A stretch of 64,000 bases of DNA from Martinezella rhizogenes (GCA_013322215.1 JAAMEZ010000006.1:248001-312000), one strand, 5' to 3'. Shown: positions 8,707 through 16,976, counted from the stretch's first letter. Notes: a model not told the origin generated them from the sequence alone. Translations and numbers: made by a program.

Positions 8707-9408
8707 ATGTCTGACGACGAAATCATTCTCTCGGAACTTTCTGACGAAGAGCTCGTGCAGCAGATGCATGACGACCTGTATGACGGGTTGAAGGAAGAAA
8801 TCGAGGAAGCAACACAGATCCTTCTCGATCGCGGCTGGACGCCTTACGATGTCCTCACCCAGGCGCTGGTCGAAGGCATGCGCATCGTCGGCATCGACTT
8901 CCGAGACGGCATTCTTTTCGTTCCGGAAGTTCTGCTTTCCGCCAACGCGATGAAGGCGGGCATGGCGATCCTGCGGCCGCTTCTGGCGCTGACCGGTGCA
9001 CCAAAGCTCGGCAAGATGGTGATCGGCACCGTCAAGGGCGACATTCACGACATCGGCAAAAACCTCGTCGGCATGATGATGGAAGGCGCAGGCTTTGACG
9101 TCATCGACCTCGGCATCAACAATCCGGTCGAAAACTATCTCGACGCCATCGAGCGCGAACAGCCCGACATTCTCGGCATGTCGGCCCTGCTGACCACGAC
9201 GATGCCCTATATGAAGGTCGTCATCGATACGCTGAAGGAAAAGGGCCTGCGCGACGATTACGTCGTCCTCGTCGGTGGCGCGCCGCTGAACGAGGAATTC
9301 GGCAAGGCCGTCGGCGCCGACGCCTACTGCCGCGATGCGGCTGTCGCGGTCGAGACCGCCAAGGAATTCATGAAGCGCAAGCACAACAGCCTGGCTGCCG
9401 GCGCCTGA
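8707..9408 (+). CDS. Corrinoid protein (B12-binding methyl carrier)
   Basis: About 233 residues with the two-domain layout of MtxC corrinoid proteins. A four-helix cap spans residues ~10-95. A Rossmann B12-binding domain follows with DIHDIG at 112-117 (His114 the lower axial cobalt ligand), GMSALLTTTM and VLVGGAPL. It should carry the methyl group between the divergent MttB homologue and the methyltetrahydrofolate-forming transferase at 12613. The frame is open to a TTG at 8683. ATG 8707 is preferred for its upstream GGAG (spacing only 3) and for the family-like start; ATG 8698 is possible. It is followed by a strong hairpin. Confidence 0.92.
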   Translation: MSDDEIILSELSDEELVQQMHDDLYDGLKEEIEEATQILLDRGWTPYDVLTQALVEGMRIVGIDFRDGILFVPEVLLSANAMKAGMAILRPLLALTGAPKLGKMVIGTVKGDIHDIGKNLVGMMMEGAGFDVIDLGINNPVENYLDAIEREQPDILGMSALLTTTMPYMKVVIDTLKEKGLRDDYVVLVGGAPLNEEFGKAVGADAYCRDAAVAVETAKEFMKRKHNSLAAGA

Positions 9409-9423
9409 TTGCCGCGAATTCAA

Positions 9424-9455
9424 GGCCGGCGACAATCAAAGCCTTGTCGCCGGCC
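9424..9455 (+). terminator. Hairpin after the corrinoid protein gene
   Basis: A perfect 12-bp stem (9424-9435 with 9444-9455) with an 8-base loop begins 16 bases after the stop codon. No T run follows, so it may be an mRNA-stabilising 3' structure rather than a classical terminator. It also lies just past the stop of the convergent entericidin-like gene. Confidence 0.6.
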
Positions 9456-9470
9456 GATCCACATCTCACA

Positions 9471-9632
9471 TTAGTTCTGAACGGCCCGCTTGACCTTGTG
9501 ACCGGCATCTTCCGTCGCGTTGACGGCGTTGGCCGTATCTCTGCCCATGCCGCGAATTGTGTTGGAGCATGAAGCGAGTACCATAAGTACGGCGAAGGCA
9601 GCGGCGATTTTGCCTGTTGTCGATGCGGTCAT
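9471..9632 (-). CDS. Entericidin-like small lipoprotein
   Basis: A 53-residue protein starting MTASTTGKIAAAFAVLMVLASCSN. It has a hydrophobic signal with the lipobox LASC, followed by a short polar tail containing TANAVNATEDAGHKVKRAV, typical of the entericidin EcnA/B family. The cysteine would be lipidated and the peptide anchored in the envelope. The ATG at 9632 lies only 20 bases from the divergent start of the DUF1638 gene at 9653. A GGGGG tract upstream may serve as ribosome binding site. Its position inside a methyl-transfer cluster may be incidental, since such genes are scattered in Rhizobiales. Confidence 0.82.
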   Translation of the reverse strand: MTASTTGKIAAAFAVLMVLASCSNTIRGMGRDTANAVNATEDAGHKVKRAVQN

Positions 9633-9652
9633 GATCAGGAGCCCCCTTTTGT

Positions 9653-10291
9653 ATGGATGTCGATCGGCAAAATACGGAGAAAAACCCTCCGAACAGTAAA
9701 CGCATAACAAAGCAAAAGGTTCATGTAATCGCGTGCGGGGCAATCGCGCGCGAAATATTGGCGGTCTCCAGAATAAACGGGCTCGATCACATCGACCTTC
9801 ACTGTCTTCCAGCGATCTACCATTCCTACCCGCAGAAGATCGCACCGGCTCTGGAACAGGCAATTGCGGATGCCCGCGCGCGCGGCTTCGAGAAAGTCTT
9901 CGTCGGCTATGCCGATTGCGGCACCGGCGGCGATATCGACAGGATCTGCGAGCGAGAGGGGATAGAGCGCCTTTCCGGCCCGCACTGTTATTCCTTCTTC
10001 ACCGGCAACGAAGCTTTCGCAGCGAACGATGACGACATAACCTCGTTCTTCCTCACAGATTTCCTGGCCCGCCAGTTCGAAGCCTTCGTTATCGTCCCGC
10101 TCGGCCTCGATCGCCATCCCGAATTGCGCGACATGTATTTCGGCAATTACCGCAAGGTGGTCTATCTCTCGCAGGAGGAAGATCCGGCGCTGCAGGCGAA
10201 GGCAAAGGAAGCCGCCGCCTATCTCGGCCTGGATTATGAATATCGCTTCACCGGCTATGGCGACCTTGCCCGCGAACTGTTGGTCGTCTGA
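9653..10291 (+). CDS. DUF1638 protein of the corrinoid methyl-transfer cluster
   Basis: A 212-residue protein whose conserved core begins at VHVIACGAIAREIL. It contains YADCGTGGDIDRIC, GPHCYSFFTGNEAF and FGNYRKVVYLSQEEDPALQAKAKEAA. I recognise this as DUF1638, a family of unknown biochemical role that I recall occurring beside corrinoid methyltransferases in methanogens and other organisms. Conserved Cys and His residues suggest metal or cofactor binding. AGGAG lies 11 bases before the ATG, a long spacing, so the start is moderately sure. It is in the same direction as the corrinoid protein and the downstream C1 genes. Function remains unknown. Confidence 0.83.
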   Translation: MDVDRQNTEKNPPNSKRITKQKVHVIACGAIAREILAVSRINGLDHIDLHCLPAIYHSYPQKIAPALEQAIADARARGFEKVFVGYADCGTGGDIDRICEREGIERLSGPHCYSFFTGNEAFAANDDDITSFFLTDFLARQFEAFVIVPLGLDRHPELRDMYFGNYRKVVYLSQEEDPALQAKAKEAAAYLGLDYEYRFTGYGDLARELLVV

Positions 10292-10525
10292 TTGCGACGC
10301 CCTGTCATTTCCTACCAGCTGCCTCTTTGCCATCACCGACATACTGGACGAGGGATGCACATTCAATCACAGTTCGAACCCGGTAATTTCAAAGGATAAT
10401 GCCCGTTCCGGACACTCGTAGACAAGCTTTTCATGTCGCGTCGCTTTTCGGCATGTGCCGCGTCGTGGCGAGCGCAGTCCCGAGCTCGGCCGGCGTGCAT
10501 TCTGGCGTGAAGAGGAGATTTGTGC

Positions 10526-10828
10526 ATGGCGGATCGCATTGTCGTCTATTGGCGGGACATTCCGGCCCAGGTGATTATCAAGAAGGGCAGGCAGACGGCA
10601 AAACGCGAGCTTTCGCTGCGCTTTACCGAAGCAATCGACATGTGCGCCATGCGCACGGGCGCGGCCGAAACCGATGATTATCTCGCCGAATGGCGCAAGG
10701 CCGACCCGGTGCCGGTATCGGACGATCTCGAAGCTGAAGCAGACAAGGCAGCCGGCGAGCTCGAGGCCGCTTATGACCGCGAGCGGCTGGTGGCGCTGGT
10801 GAAGGCCGGAGGCCGCGACAATGGCTGA
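10526..10828 (+). CDS. Small 'virulence factor' family protein (PF13769-like)
   Basis: A 100-residue protein starting MADRIVVYWRDIPAQVIIKKG and continuing LRFTEAIDMCAMRTGAAETDDYLAEW. I recognise it as the small family labelled 'virulence factor', whose biochemical role is not known to me. AGGAG (10513-10517) lies 8 bases before the ATG. Its last 8 bases overlap the start of the MetV-like gene at 10821, which indicates translational coupling. It is therefore probably the first gene of the folate part of the methyl-transfer operon. A role in handling folate or corrinoid intermediates is inferred from context only. Confidence 0.75.
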   Translation: MADRIVVYWRDIPAQVIIKKGRQTAKRELSLRFTEAIDMCAMRTGAAETDDYLAEWRKADPVPVSDDLEAEADKAAGELEAAYDRERLVALVKAGGRDNG

Positions 10829-11399
10829 TGCCGTCCAGAAGCCCGGCAATGCCGCAGCGGGCGCAAAGGCTGCCAGCGGCGCCTACACGCCGGCAGGCGT
10901 CTCGCCCAACCGCCGCGCCCGGCGCAAATACACGGTCCGCCTCTGGGCGGTGCGTCACTCGCGCTTCTTCGAATGGTTCTATCGTCGCTTCGCCGACGCT
11001 TTCCTCCTGCTTCATCCGCTGTGGAAGGCGTTCGGCTATGATCGCGTCGAGCGACCGATCACCTTCATCGAGCGCAATGTGAAGGGCTTCCTGTTCGATT
11101 GCCGCATGTGTGGTCAGTGCGCGCTGTCGTCGACGGGCATGTCCTGCCCGATGAACTGTCCCAAGCAACTGCGCAACGGCCCCTGCGGCGGCGTTCGCGC
11201 CAATGGCAATTGCGAGGTAGAACCCGACATGCCCTGCGTTTGGGTGCAGGCCTGGAACGGCTCGCAGAACATGACCCAGGGTGATGCGATCCTGAAGGTG
11301 CAGAAGCCCGTGAACCAGTCGCTGCGCGAGACCTCCTCCTGGCTTCGCGTCACGGCGGAAGCGGCAGCAGCCCGCGAAGCGGCAAAAAAGGAAGCCTGA
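10821..11399 (+). CDS. MetV-like protein (methylenetetrahydrofolate reductase C-terminal domain)
   Basis: A 192-residue protein with a basic, Ala-rich N-terminus and eight cysteines at 94, 97, 100, 109, 113, 122, 131 and 139 (FDCRMCGQC, then SCPMNCP, then GPCGG). This is the MTHFR_C-type cysteine domain that in acetogens forms MetV, the partner of MetF. It starts 8 bases inside the preceding gene and ends 3 bases before the MetF-like gene, so the three are co-translated. The Cys set probably holds an Fe-S cluster or zinc that hands electrons to or from the flavin of MetF. In this aerobe the pair would run toward methyl-THF oxidation (inference). Confidence 0.83.
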   Translation: MADAVQKPGNAAAGAKAASGAYTPAGVSPNRRARRKYTVRLWAVRHSRFFEWFYRRFADAFLLLHPLWKAFGYDRVERPITFIERNVKGFLFDCRMCGQCALSSTGMSCPMNCPKQLRNGPCGGVRANGNCEVEPDMPCVWVQAWNGSQNMTQGDAILKVQKPVNQSLRETSSWLRVTAEAAAAREAAKKEA

Positions 11400-11402
11400 G
11401 CG

Positions 11403-12509
11403 ATGTCGCATATCGATGAAAATCCGCTTGGCGTCCATCTGCCGCTCGATCCCCTGCCCGGCCATTCTTCGCTCGGGCGGCTGGAACGCGTGCTTCGCCG
11501 CGGCGAATTCGCCGTGACAGCCGAACTGAATCCTCCCGACAGCGCCAATGCCGAAGATGTTTACGAGCGTGCCGCCATTTTCGAAGGCTGGGTCGATGGC
11601 ATTAACGCCGTCGATGCATCCGGCGCCAATTGCCATATGTCCTCGGTCGGGATCTGTGCTTTGCTGACCCGCATGGGCTATGCGCCGATCATGCAGATCG
11701 CCTGCCGCGACAAGAACCGCATCGCCATCCAGGGCGACGTGCTGGGTGCCGCCGCCATGGGCGTGTGCAATATCATGTGCCTGACCGGTGACGGCGTGCA
11801 GGCCGGCGATCAGCCAGGCGCCAAGCCGGTCTTCGATCTCGATTGCATGTCGCTGCTCGAAACCGTGCGCATCATGCGCGACAACGCAAAGTTCCTCTCC
11901 GGCCGCAAGCTGACCTCGCCGCCGAAAGTCTTCCTCGGCGCCGCCATCAATCCCTTCGCCCCGCCTTACGATTTCCGGCCCTACCGGCTGGCGAAGAAGA
12001 TCGAGGCCGGAGCGCAGTTCGTCCAGAGCCAGTATTGCTACGACGTGCCGATGTTCCGCGAATACATGAAGAAGGTCAGGGATCTCGGCCTCAACGAAAA
12101 ATGCTTCATTCTCGTTGGCGTTGGCCCGCTTGCCTCGGCAAAGACCGCCCGCTGGATGCGTTCCAACGTGCCGGGCGTTCATATCCCCGATGAGGTCATC
12201 AAGCGCATCGAGGGCGCGCAGGATCAGAAGAAGGAAGGCAAGCAGCTCTGCATCGACATCATCAACGAGGTGAAGGAGATCGAGGGCGTTTCCGGCATCC
12301 ACGTCATGGCCTATCGCCAGGAAGAATATGTCGCTGAAATGGTGCATGATTCCGGCGTTCTGAAAGGCCGCCAACCGTGGAAGCGCGAGGCAAGCCGCAC
12401 CGATGCGCTCGTAGCCGAACGACTGCACCAGATCAGCGAAGGCAGGGAAGAAAACCAGCAGGCTATGGCGGAGATCGCTGCCCACCATACGCCGCAGCAG
12501 GCACATTGA
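11403..12509 (+). CDS. metF: Methylenetetrahydrofolate reductase (MetF-like)
   Basis: A 368-residue flavin TIM-barrel protein: FAVTAELNPPDSANAEDVYE near the N-terminus, MQIACRDKNRIAIQGDVLGA, NIMCLTGDGVQAGDQPGAKPVFDLD, FLGAAINPF and AQFVQSQYCYD. These are the folate- and FAD-binding signatures of the MTHFR family. It is longer than a biosynthetic MetF (about 300), with a C-terminal extension from ~320. It lies directly after the MetV-like gene. In this cluster it would oxidise methyl-THF produced by the corrinoid pathway to methylene-THF, feeding C1 oxidation or assimilation. Direction and electron acceptor are inferred. Confidence 0.9.
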   Translation: MSHIDENPLGVHLPLDPLPGHSSLGRLERVLRRGEFAVTAELNPPDSANAEDVYERAAIFEGWVDGINAVDASGANCHMSSVGICALLTRMGYAPIMQIACRDKNRIAIQGDVLGAAAMGVCNIMCLTGDGVQAGDQPGAKPVFDLDCMSLLETVRIMRDNAKFLSGRKLTSPPKVFLGAAINPFAPPYDFRPYRLAKKIEAGAQFVQSQYCYDVPMFREYMKKVRDLGLNEKCFILVGVGPLASAKTARWMRSNVPGVHIPDEVIKRIEGAQDQKKEGKQLCIDIINEVKEIEGVSGIHVMAYRQEEYVAEMVHDSGVLKGRQPWKREASRTDALVAERLHQISEGREENQQAMAEIAAHHTPQQAH

Positions 12510-12612
12510 ATTCGAGACGACAGCAGCGGGCCAGGAGAGGAACCGGCCGGCTTGTAACCCAAATCACCGCACGATAGACCAGCTATCGGGCCAACTGACC
12601 AGAGGATCAGAC

Positions 12613-13581
12613 ATGACGCGTACCATCGTTGCCTCCGCCACCCGCGAGATCATCATAGGCTTCGACCAGCCTTTCTGCGTGATCGGCGAGCGCATCAACC
12701 CGACGGGGCGCAAGAAGCTCGCCGCCGAGATGATCGAAGGCAATTTCGACACCGTCATCAAGGACGCTCTGGAGCAGGTTGCCGCCGGTGCGACCATGCT
12801 CGACGTCAATGCGGGCGTAACCTCCGTCAATCCGAACGAGACCGAGCCGGGCCTTCTCGTGCAGACGCTCGAGATTGTGCAGGGTCTGGTCGATGTGCCG
12901 CTCTCGATCGACAGCTCGGTCACGGCAGCGATCGAGGCAGCGCTCAAGGTTGCCAAGGGCCGGCCGCTGGTCAATTCGGTGACAGGCGAAGAGGAAAAGC
13001 TCGAAGCCATCCTGCCGCTGATCAAGAAATACGACGTACCCGTCGTCGCCATCTCCAATGACGAGACCGGTATTTCCATGGATCCGGACGTACGTTTCGC
13101 AGTCGCCAAGAAGATCGTCGAGCGCGCCATGGATCACGGCATCAAGCCGCATGACATCGTCGTCGACCCGCTCGTTATGCCGATCGGGGCGCTCGGCGAT
13201 GCCGGCCGTCAGGTTTTCGCCCTCCTGCACCGCTTGCGCAACGAACTCAAGGTCAACACGACCTGCGGCCTCTCCAACATCTCCTTCGGCCTGCCGCATC
13301 GTCACGGCATCAATGCCGGCTTCATCCCCATGGTCATTGGCGCCGGCATGACCTCGGCGATCATGAACCCTTGCCGCCCGCAGGAGATGGAAGCCGTGCG
13401 CGCCGCCAACGTGCTGAATGGCACGGACGCCAATTGCACCAACTGGATCATGACCTATCGCGATTACAAGCCGGCCGAAGGCGGCGCGGTAGCGGCAGCA
13501 ACAACGGCAGCTCCGGCTGCTGGCGGCGGACGTCGTGGCGGCCGTGCCGCGCGCGCCGGTGCAGGAGCCACGAGGGAGTAG
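12613..13581 (+). CDS. Methyltetrahydrofolate:corrinoid methyltransferase (AcsE/MtgA-like)
   Basis: A 322-residue pterin-binding TIM barrel. Key segments are FCVIGERINPTGRKKL, GATMLDVNAG, VPLSIDSS, PLVNSVTGEEEKL, DDETGISMD-like NDETGI, and TTCGLSNISFGLPHR. The family moves methyl groups between a corrinoid protein and tetrahydrofolate; here the likely direction is corrinoid to THF. The core ends near residue 285. The last ~35 residues are an Ala/Gly/Arg tail with GGGRR at about 304-308. AGAGG lies 7 bases before the ATG. A 103-base gap separates it from metF, with the next gene 2 bases downstream, so it belongs to the same transcription direction and probably the same operon. Confidence 0.9.
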   Translation: MTRTIVASATREIIIGFDQPFCVIGERINPTGRKKLAAEMIEGNFDTVIKDALEQVAAGATMLDVNAGVTSVNPNETEPGLLVQTLEIVQGLVDVPLSIDSSVTAAIEAALKVAKGRPLVNSVTGEEEKLEAILPLIKKYDVPVVAISNDETGISMDPDVRFAVAKKIVERAMDHGIKPHDIVVDPLVMPIGALGDAGRQVFALLHRLRNELKVNTTCGLSNISFGLPHRHGINAGFIPMVIGAGMTSAIMNPCRPQEMEAVRAANVLNGTDANCTNWIMTYRDYKPAEGGAVAAATTAAPAAGGGRRGGRAARAGAGATRE

Positions 13582-13583
13582 CG

Positions 13584-13937
13584 ATGACCTATCCGAGCCG
13601 CCGGCTTTCAGACGATCTCGCCACCTTGTGGATTGAGGCACCCATGGTGATTGGGATGCGCCTCTCGCAAATGTGGATGACGGCCCTGACCGGCGGCCGC
13701 GTGAACACGGCCGAATTTAATCGGATGATCACCGAAAAGATGGCGGCCGCCGGCGAAAGCGTCATCGCTGCGAACATGGCGATGGCTGAACAGAACATTG
13801 CGGCAATGACGGCAATTGCGGCGGGGCGCAAAACCTCGACGCACCAGGCGGCAGATTCGATCGCCCGCGCCGCCGTCAAACCATATAGCAAGCGCGTTCG
13901 CTCGAACGTGCGCCGCCTCAGCAAACAGAAAGGCTGA
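13584..13937 (+). CDS. Small helical hypothetical protein in the methyl-transfer operon
   Basis: A 117-residue protein with start ATG at 13584. GGGAG lies 5 bases upstream, and the previous stop codon is only 2 bases away. The sequence is Ala/Met-rich and predicted helical from ~30 to 90 (for example FNRMITEKMAAAGESVIAANMAM), ending in a basic tail (SKRVRSNVRRLSKQKG). The pattern faintly recalls phasin-like helical proteins, but I do not recognise the family. Its place between the folate methyltransferase and the RACo-like activator, with a 3-base gap to the latter, suggests a dedicated accessory role such as an assembly or chaperone factor (inference). Confidence 0.75.
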   Translation: MTYPSRRLSDDLATLWIEAPMVIGMRLSQMWMTALTGGRVNTAEFNRMITEKMAAAGESVIAANMAMAEQNIAAMTAIAAGRKTSTHQAADSIARAAVKPYSKRVRSNVRRLSKQKG

Positions 13938-13940
13938 TCC

Positions 13941-15983
13941 GTGGCCGAAGCCAGCGACAGCGCGAAACCACTCGTCCTTTTCATGCCATCCGGCAAGCGC
14001 GGCCACTTCCCGGTGGGAACGCCCGTGCTGGAGGCAGCCCGCCAGCTTGGCGTCTATGTCGAAAGCGTCTGTGGCGGCCGTGCCACCTGTGGGCGCTGCC
14101 AGGTCTCCGTGCAGGAAGGCAATTTCGCCAAGCACAAGATCGTTTCGGCCAACGATCACCTTTCGCCGATCGGACCGAAGGAAAAGCGCTATGCCGAGGT
14201 GCGCGATCTGCCGGAAGGCCGCCGCCTCTCCTGCTCCGCGTTGATCCAGGGCGATCTCGTCATCGACGTGCCGCAGGATACCGTCATCAATGCGCAAGTG
14301 GTGCGCAAGGCGGCCGACGAGCGCGTCATCGAACGCGACCCGGCCGTGCACATGTGTTACGTCGAGGTCGAAGAACCCGACATGCACAAACCATCAGGCG
14401 ATCTGGATCGCCTGAAGCAGGCCATCGCAGCGGACTGGAAATACGACAATCTCGAAGTGGATTTTCACCTCATCCCGCAGGTGCAGTCGATCCTGCGCAA
14501 AGGCGAATGGAAGGTCACGGCCGCCATTCATCGCGATCAGGACAGCGAACGCCCTCGCCTCATCGCGCTCTATCCAGGCCTCAAGAACGAAGCTTATGGC
14601 ATTGCCTGCGATATCGGCTCGACCACGATCGCCATGCATCTGTCGTCGCTGCTTTCGGGCAGAACGGTCGCTTCGGCTGGCGCTTCGAACCCGCAGATCC
14701 GCTTCGGCGAGGATCTGATGAGCCGGGTCTCCTATGTGATGATGAACCCGGATGGCCGCGAAGCGATGACCAACGCAGTTCGCGAAGCCCTGAATGGCCT
14801 GATCGACAAGGTCTGCGCCGATGGCGGCGTGTCGCGCCAGGATATTCTGAACGCCGTCTTCGTCGGCAACCCGATCATGCACCACCTGTTCCTCGGCATC
14901 GATCCGACCGAACTTGGCGGCGCGCCCTTCGCGCTTGCCGTATCCGGCGCCGTGCATCTGAAATCGGCCGAGATCGGCCTGCCGATGAATGCGGGCACGC
15001 GCATCTACATCCTGCCCTGCATCGCCGGCCATGTCGGCGCCGATGCGGCCGCTGCAACACTTGCCGAAGGGCCGCATCGCCAGGATGATATGATGCTGCT
15101 GGTCGACATCGGCACCAATGCCGAAATCGTGCTCGGCAACAGACATCGCGTCGTCGCCGCCTCCTCGCCGACAGGCCCCGCCTTCGAAGGTGCCGAGATC
15201 TCCAGCGGCCAGCGCGCGGCACCCGGTGCTATCGAACGCGTGCGCATCGATCCCGTCACCCTCGAACCCCGTTACCGCGTGATCGGCATCGAGCCATGGT
15301 CGGATGAGCCGGACTTCGAAGAAGCCGCCGCCAAGGTCGGCGTCACCGGCATCTGCGGCTCGGCCATCATCGAGGTCGTGGCAGAAATGTTCCTGACCGG
15401 CATCATCTCGGAAGATGGCGTCGTCGACGGCTCGATGGCAGCGCGCTCGCCGCGCATCCTGCAAAACGGCCGCACCTTCTCCTATCTGCTGCGCGACGGA
15501 GAACCGCGCATCACGGTGACCCAGAACGATATCCGCGCCATCCAGCTTGCCAAGGCGGCACTTTATGCCGGCGTCAAGCTGCTGATGGACAAGCAGGGCA
15601 TCGATCACGTCGACCGTATCGGCCTCGCCGGCGCCTTCGGCACCTTCATCGATCCCAAATATGCGATGGTGCTGGGGCTCATTCCCGACTGCGAACTCGA
15701 CAACGTCAAGGCCGTCGGCAATGCCGCCGGCACCGGCGCGCGCATGGCGCTGCTGAACCGCGGCCATCGCCGCGAAATCGAGGAAACCGTCAGGAAAATC
15801 GAGAAGATAGAGACGGCGCTTGAATCAAAGTTTCAAGAACATTTCGTCTATGCCATGGCCCTGCCGAACAAAGTCGACGCATTCCCGGAACTCTCCAAGG
15901 TGGTGACATTGCCGGAGCGCAAGCAAATCTCCGACGATGGCGGAGAAGGCGGCGGCCGCAGGCGGCGCCGCAGCCGCGAGTAA
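13941..15983 (+). CDS. RACo-like corrinoid activator (2Fe-2S plus ASKHA domain)
   Basis: A 680-residue protein. Residues 1-110 form a plant-type [2Fe-2S] ferredoxin domain with C44, C50, C53 and C98 (VCGGRATCGRC, then LSCSA). Residues ~210-640 form an ASKHA-fold ATPase (DUF4445) with ACDIGSTTIAMHLSSL, LLVDIGTNAEIVLGN, SSPTGPAFEGAEISSG and GLAGAFGTFIDPKYA. This matches reductive activators of corrinoid proteins, which use ATP to drive re-reduction of Co(II) to Co(I). The start is a GTG just after the previous stop. The last ~14 residues are GGGRRRRRSRE-type, like the tails of two neighbouring enzymes. It should keep the corrinoid protein at 8707 active under oxic conditions. Confidence 0.92.
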   Translation: MAEASDSAKPLVLFMPSGKRGHFPVGTPVLEAARQLGVYVESVCGGRATCGRCQVSVQEGNFAKHKIVSANDHLSPIGPKEKRYAEVRDLPEGRRLSCSALIQGDLVIDVPQDTVINAQVVRKAADERVIERDPAVHMCYVEVEEPDMHKPSGDLDRLKQAIAADWKYDNLEVDFHLIPQVQSILRKGEWKVTAAIHRDQDSERPRLIALYPGLKNEAYGIACDIGSTTIAMHLSSLLSGRTVASAGASNPQIRFGEDLMSRVSYVMMNPDGREAMTNAVREALNGLIDKVCADGGVSRQDILNAVFVGNPIMHHLFLGIDPTELGGAPFALAVSGAVHLKSAEIGLPMNAGTRIYILPCIAGHVGADAAAATLAEGPHRQDDMMLLVDIGTNAEIVLGNRHRVVAASSPTGPAFEGAEISSGQRAAPGAIERVRIDPVTLEPRYRVIGIEPWSDEPDFEEAAAKVGVTGICGSAIIEVVAEMFLTGIISEDGVVDGSMAARSPRILQNGRTFSYLLRDGEPRITVTQNDIRAIQLAKAALYAGVKLLMDKQGIDHVDRIGLAGAFGTFIDPKYAMVLGLIPDCELDNVKAVGNAAGTGARMALLNRGHRREIEETVRKIEKIETALESKFQEHFVYAMALPNKVDAFPELSKVVTLPERKQISDDGGEGGGRRRRRSRE

Positions 15984-16000
15984 AGAGCGATTGGCTGCGC

Positions 16001-16900
16001 TCACGCGGCCATTTTACGCCCGATCTCGATAAAGGCCTGGCGGATGCTGTCAGCCACCGCCTTCATCGGCCCCGTCATCTGCGAGGCCGTCAGCAGCCGA
16101 ATGTCGAAAGACGTCAGTTCCGGCAGCCCTTCGTTCGGCCCGAGGATTTCCATATCTTCCGTGACGTAGGAACGCGGAAACGGCGCAATGGCAAGATCGG
16201 AAACGACGGCAGCGCGCTGCGCCATCGTATGAGCGCTGAGATAGGAAACACGATAGGCGCGCTTCTGCCGCTCCAGCTGCGCCATGGCCTCCGACCGCCA
16301 GATACAGCCCTCTTCCCAGATGGAAATCGGCAGCGGATCGCGACGATAGGCGGTGCCGCACTTGGCGCCGGCCCAGACGAGGCGTTCCGTATAGATCACC
16401 TCGCCTTCCGTCGGGAAAGGCCGCGTTGCGCAATTGATCAGCGCCAGATCCAGCCGCTGCTCCTCGATGCGCTTCTTGAGCTGGATGCTCATATCGACGG
16501 TGACGTCGACCATGATACCCGGATAGCTCTCGGAAAAACTCTTCAGGATGCTCGGCAGCAGCCGCTCGCCAATATCATCAGGCGCGCCGAGCCGCACGAC
16601 GCCGCTGAGTTCGGGCATGATGAAGCGCGAGACCGCCTCGTTGGAAAGCGCCAGGATGTTGCGGGCATAGGAAAGCAGCATCTCGCCGTGCTGCGTCAGG
16701 CTCACCGAGCGCGCATCGCGGAGGAACAGCGTGACACCGAGCTGCTCTTCCAGCTTCTTGATCTGCATCGAAACGGCTGACGGCGTGCGAAAGACGGCAT
16801 CGGCCGCGGTCGAAAAATTTCCCGTTTCGGCAATAGCGACAAAGGTGCGCAGAACTTCATTGTCAAGCAACGGTATGGGCCGGCGGAACGGAACGGTCAT
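16001..16900 (-). CDS. LysR-family transcriptional regulator
   Basis: A 299-residue LysR protein. The N-terminal winged HTH covers about residues 14-72 (LRTFVAIAETGNFSTAADAV, then PSAVSMQIKKLEEQLG). A periplasmic-binding-type effector domain spans ~95-295. It is convergent with the RACo-like gene and divergent from the small gene at 17024. An 11-bp direct repeat sits in its upstream region. It may control the methyl-transfer cluster or the small genes beside it. No effector can be named. Confidence 0.9.
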   Translation of the reverse strand: MTVPFRRPIPLLDNEVLRTFVAIAETGNFSTAADAVFRTPSAVSMQIKKLEEQLGVTLFLRDARSVSLTQHGEMLLSYARNILALSNEAVSRFIMPELSGVVRLGAPDDIGERLLPSILKSFSESYPGIMVDVTVDMSIQLKKRIEEQRLDLALINCATRPFPTEGEVIYTERLVWAGAKCGTAYRRDPLPISIWEEGCIWRSEAMAQLERQKRAYRVSYLSAHTMAQRAAVVSDLAIAPFPRSYVTEDMEILGPNEGLPELTSFDIRLLTASQMTGPMKAVADSIRQAFIEIGRKMAA

Positions 16901-16929
16901 ATCGATTACCTTTCAATTTTTCTGATCTT

Positions 16930-16976
16930 AAGCACCATATCATTTCATTTGTCTGAATGTCAACGAAGCACCATAT
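16930..16976. promoter_or_regulatory. Direct repeat AAGCACCATAT upstream of the LysR gene
   Basis: The 11-mer AAGCACCATAT occurs at 16930-16940 and again at 16966-16976, a 36-bp start-to-start distance. It lies in the 123-base region between the divergent LysR gene and the small gene at 17024. Spaced repeats in a LysR intergenic region commonly mark regulator binding. The assignment is inferential. Confidence 0.45.

Noticed and set aside
10623-12506. 627-residue frame antisense to metV and metF
   Set aside because: It shadows two clearly recognised genes and shows no domain.
14394-15767. 457-residue frame antisense to the RACo-like gene
   Set aside because: It lies wholly within a recognised gene and has shadow-type composition.
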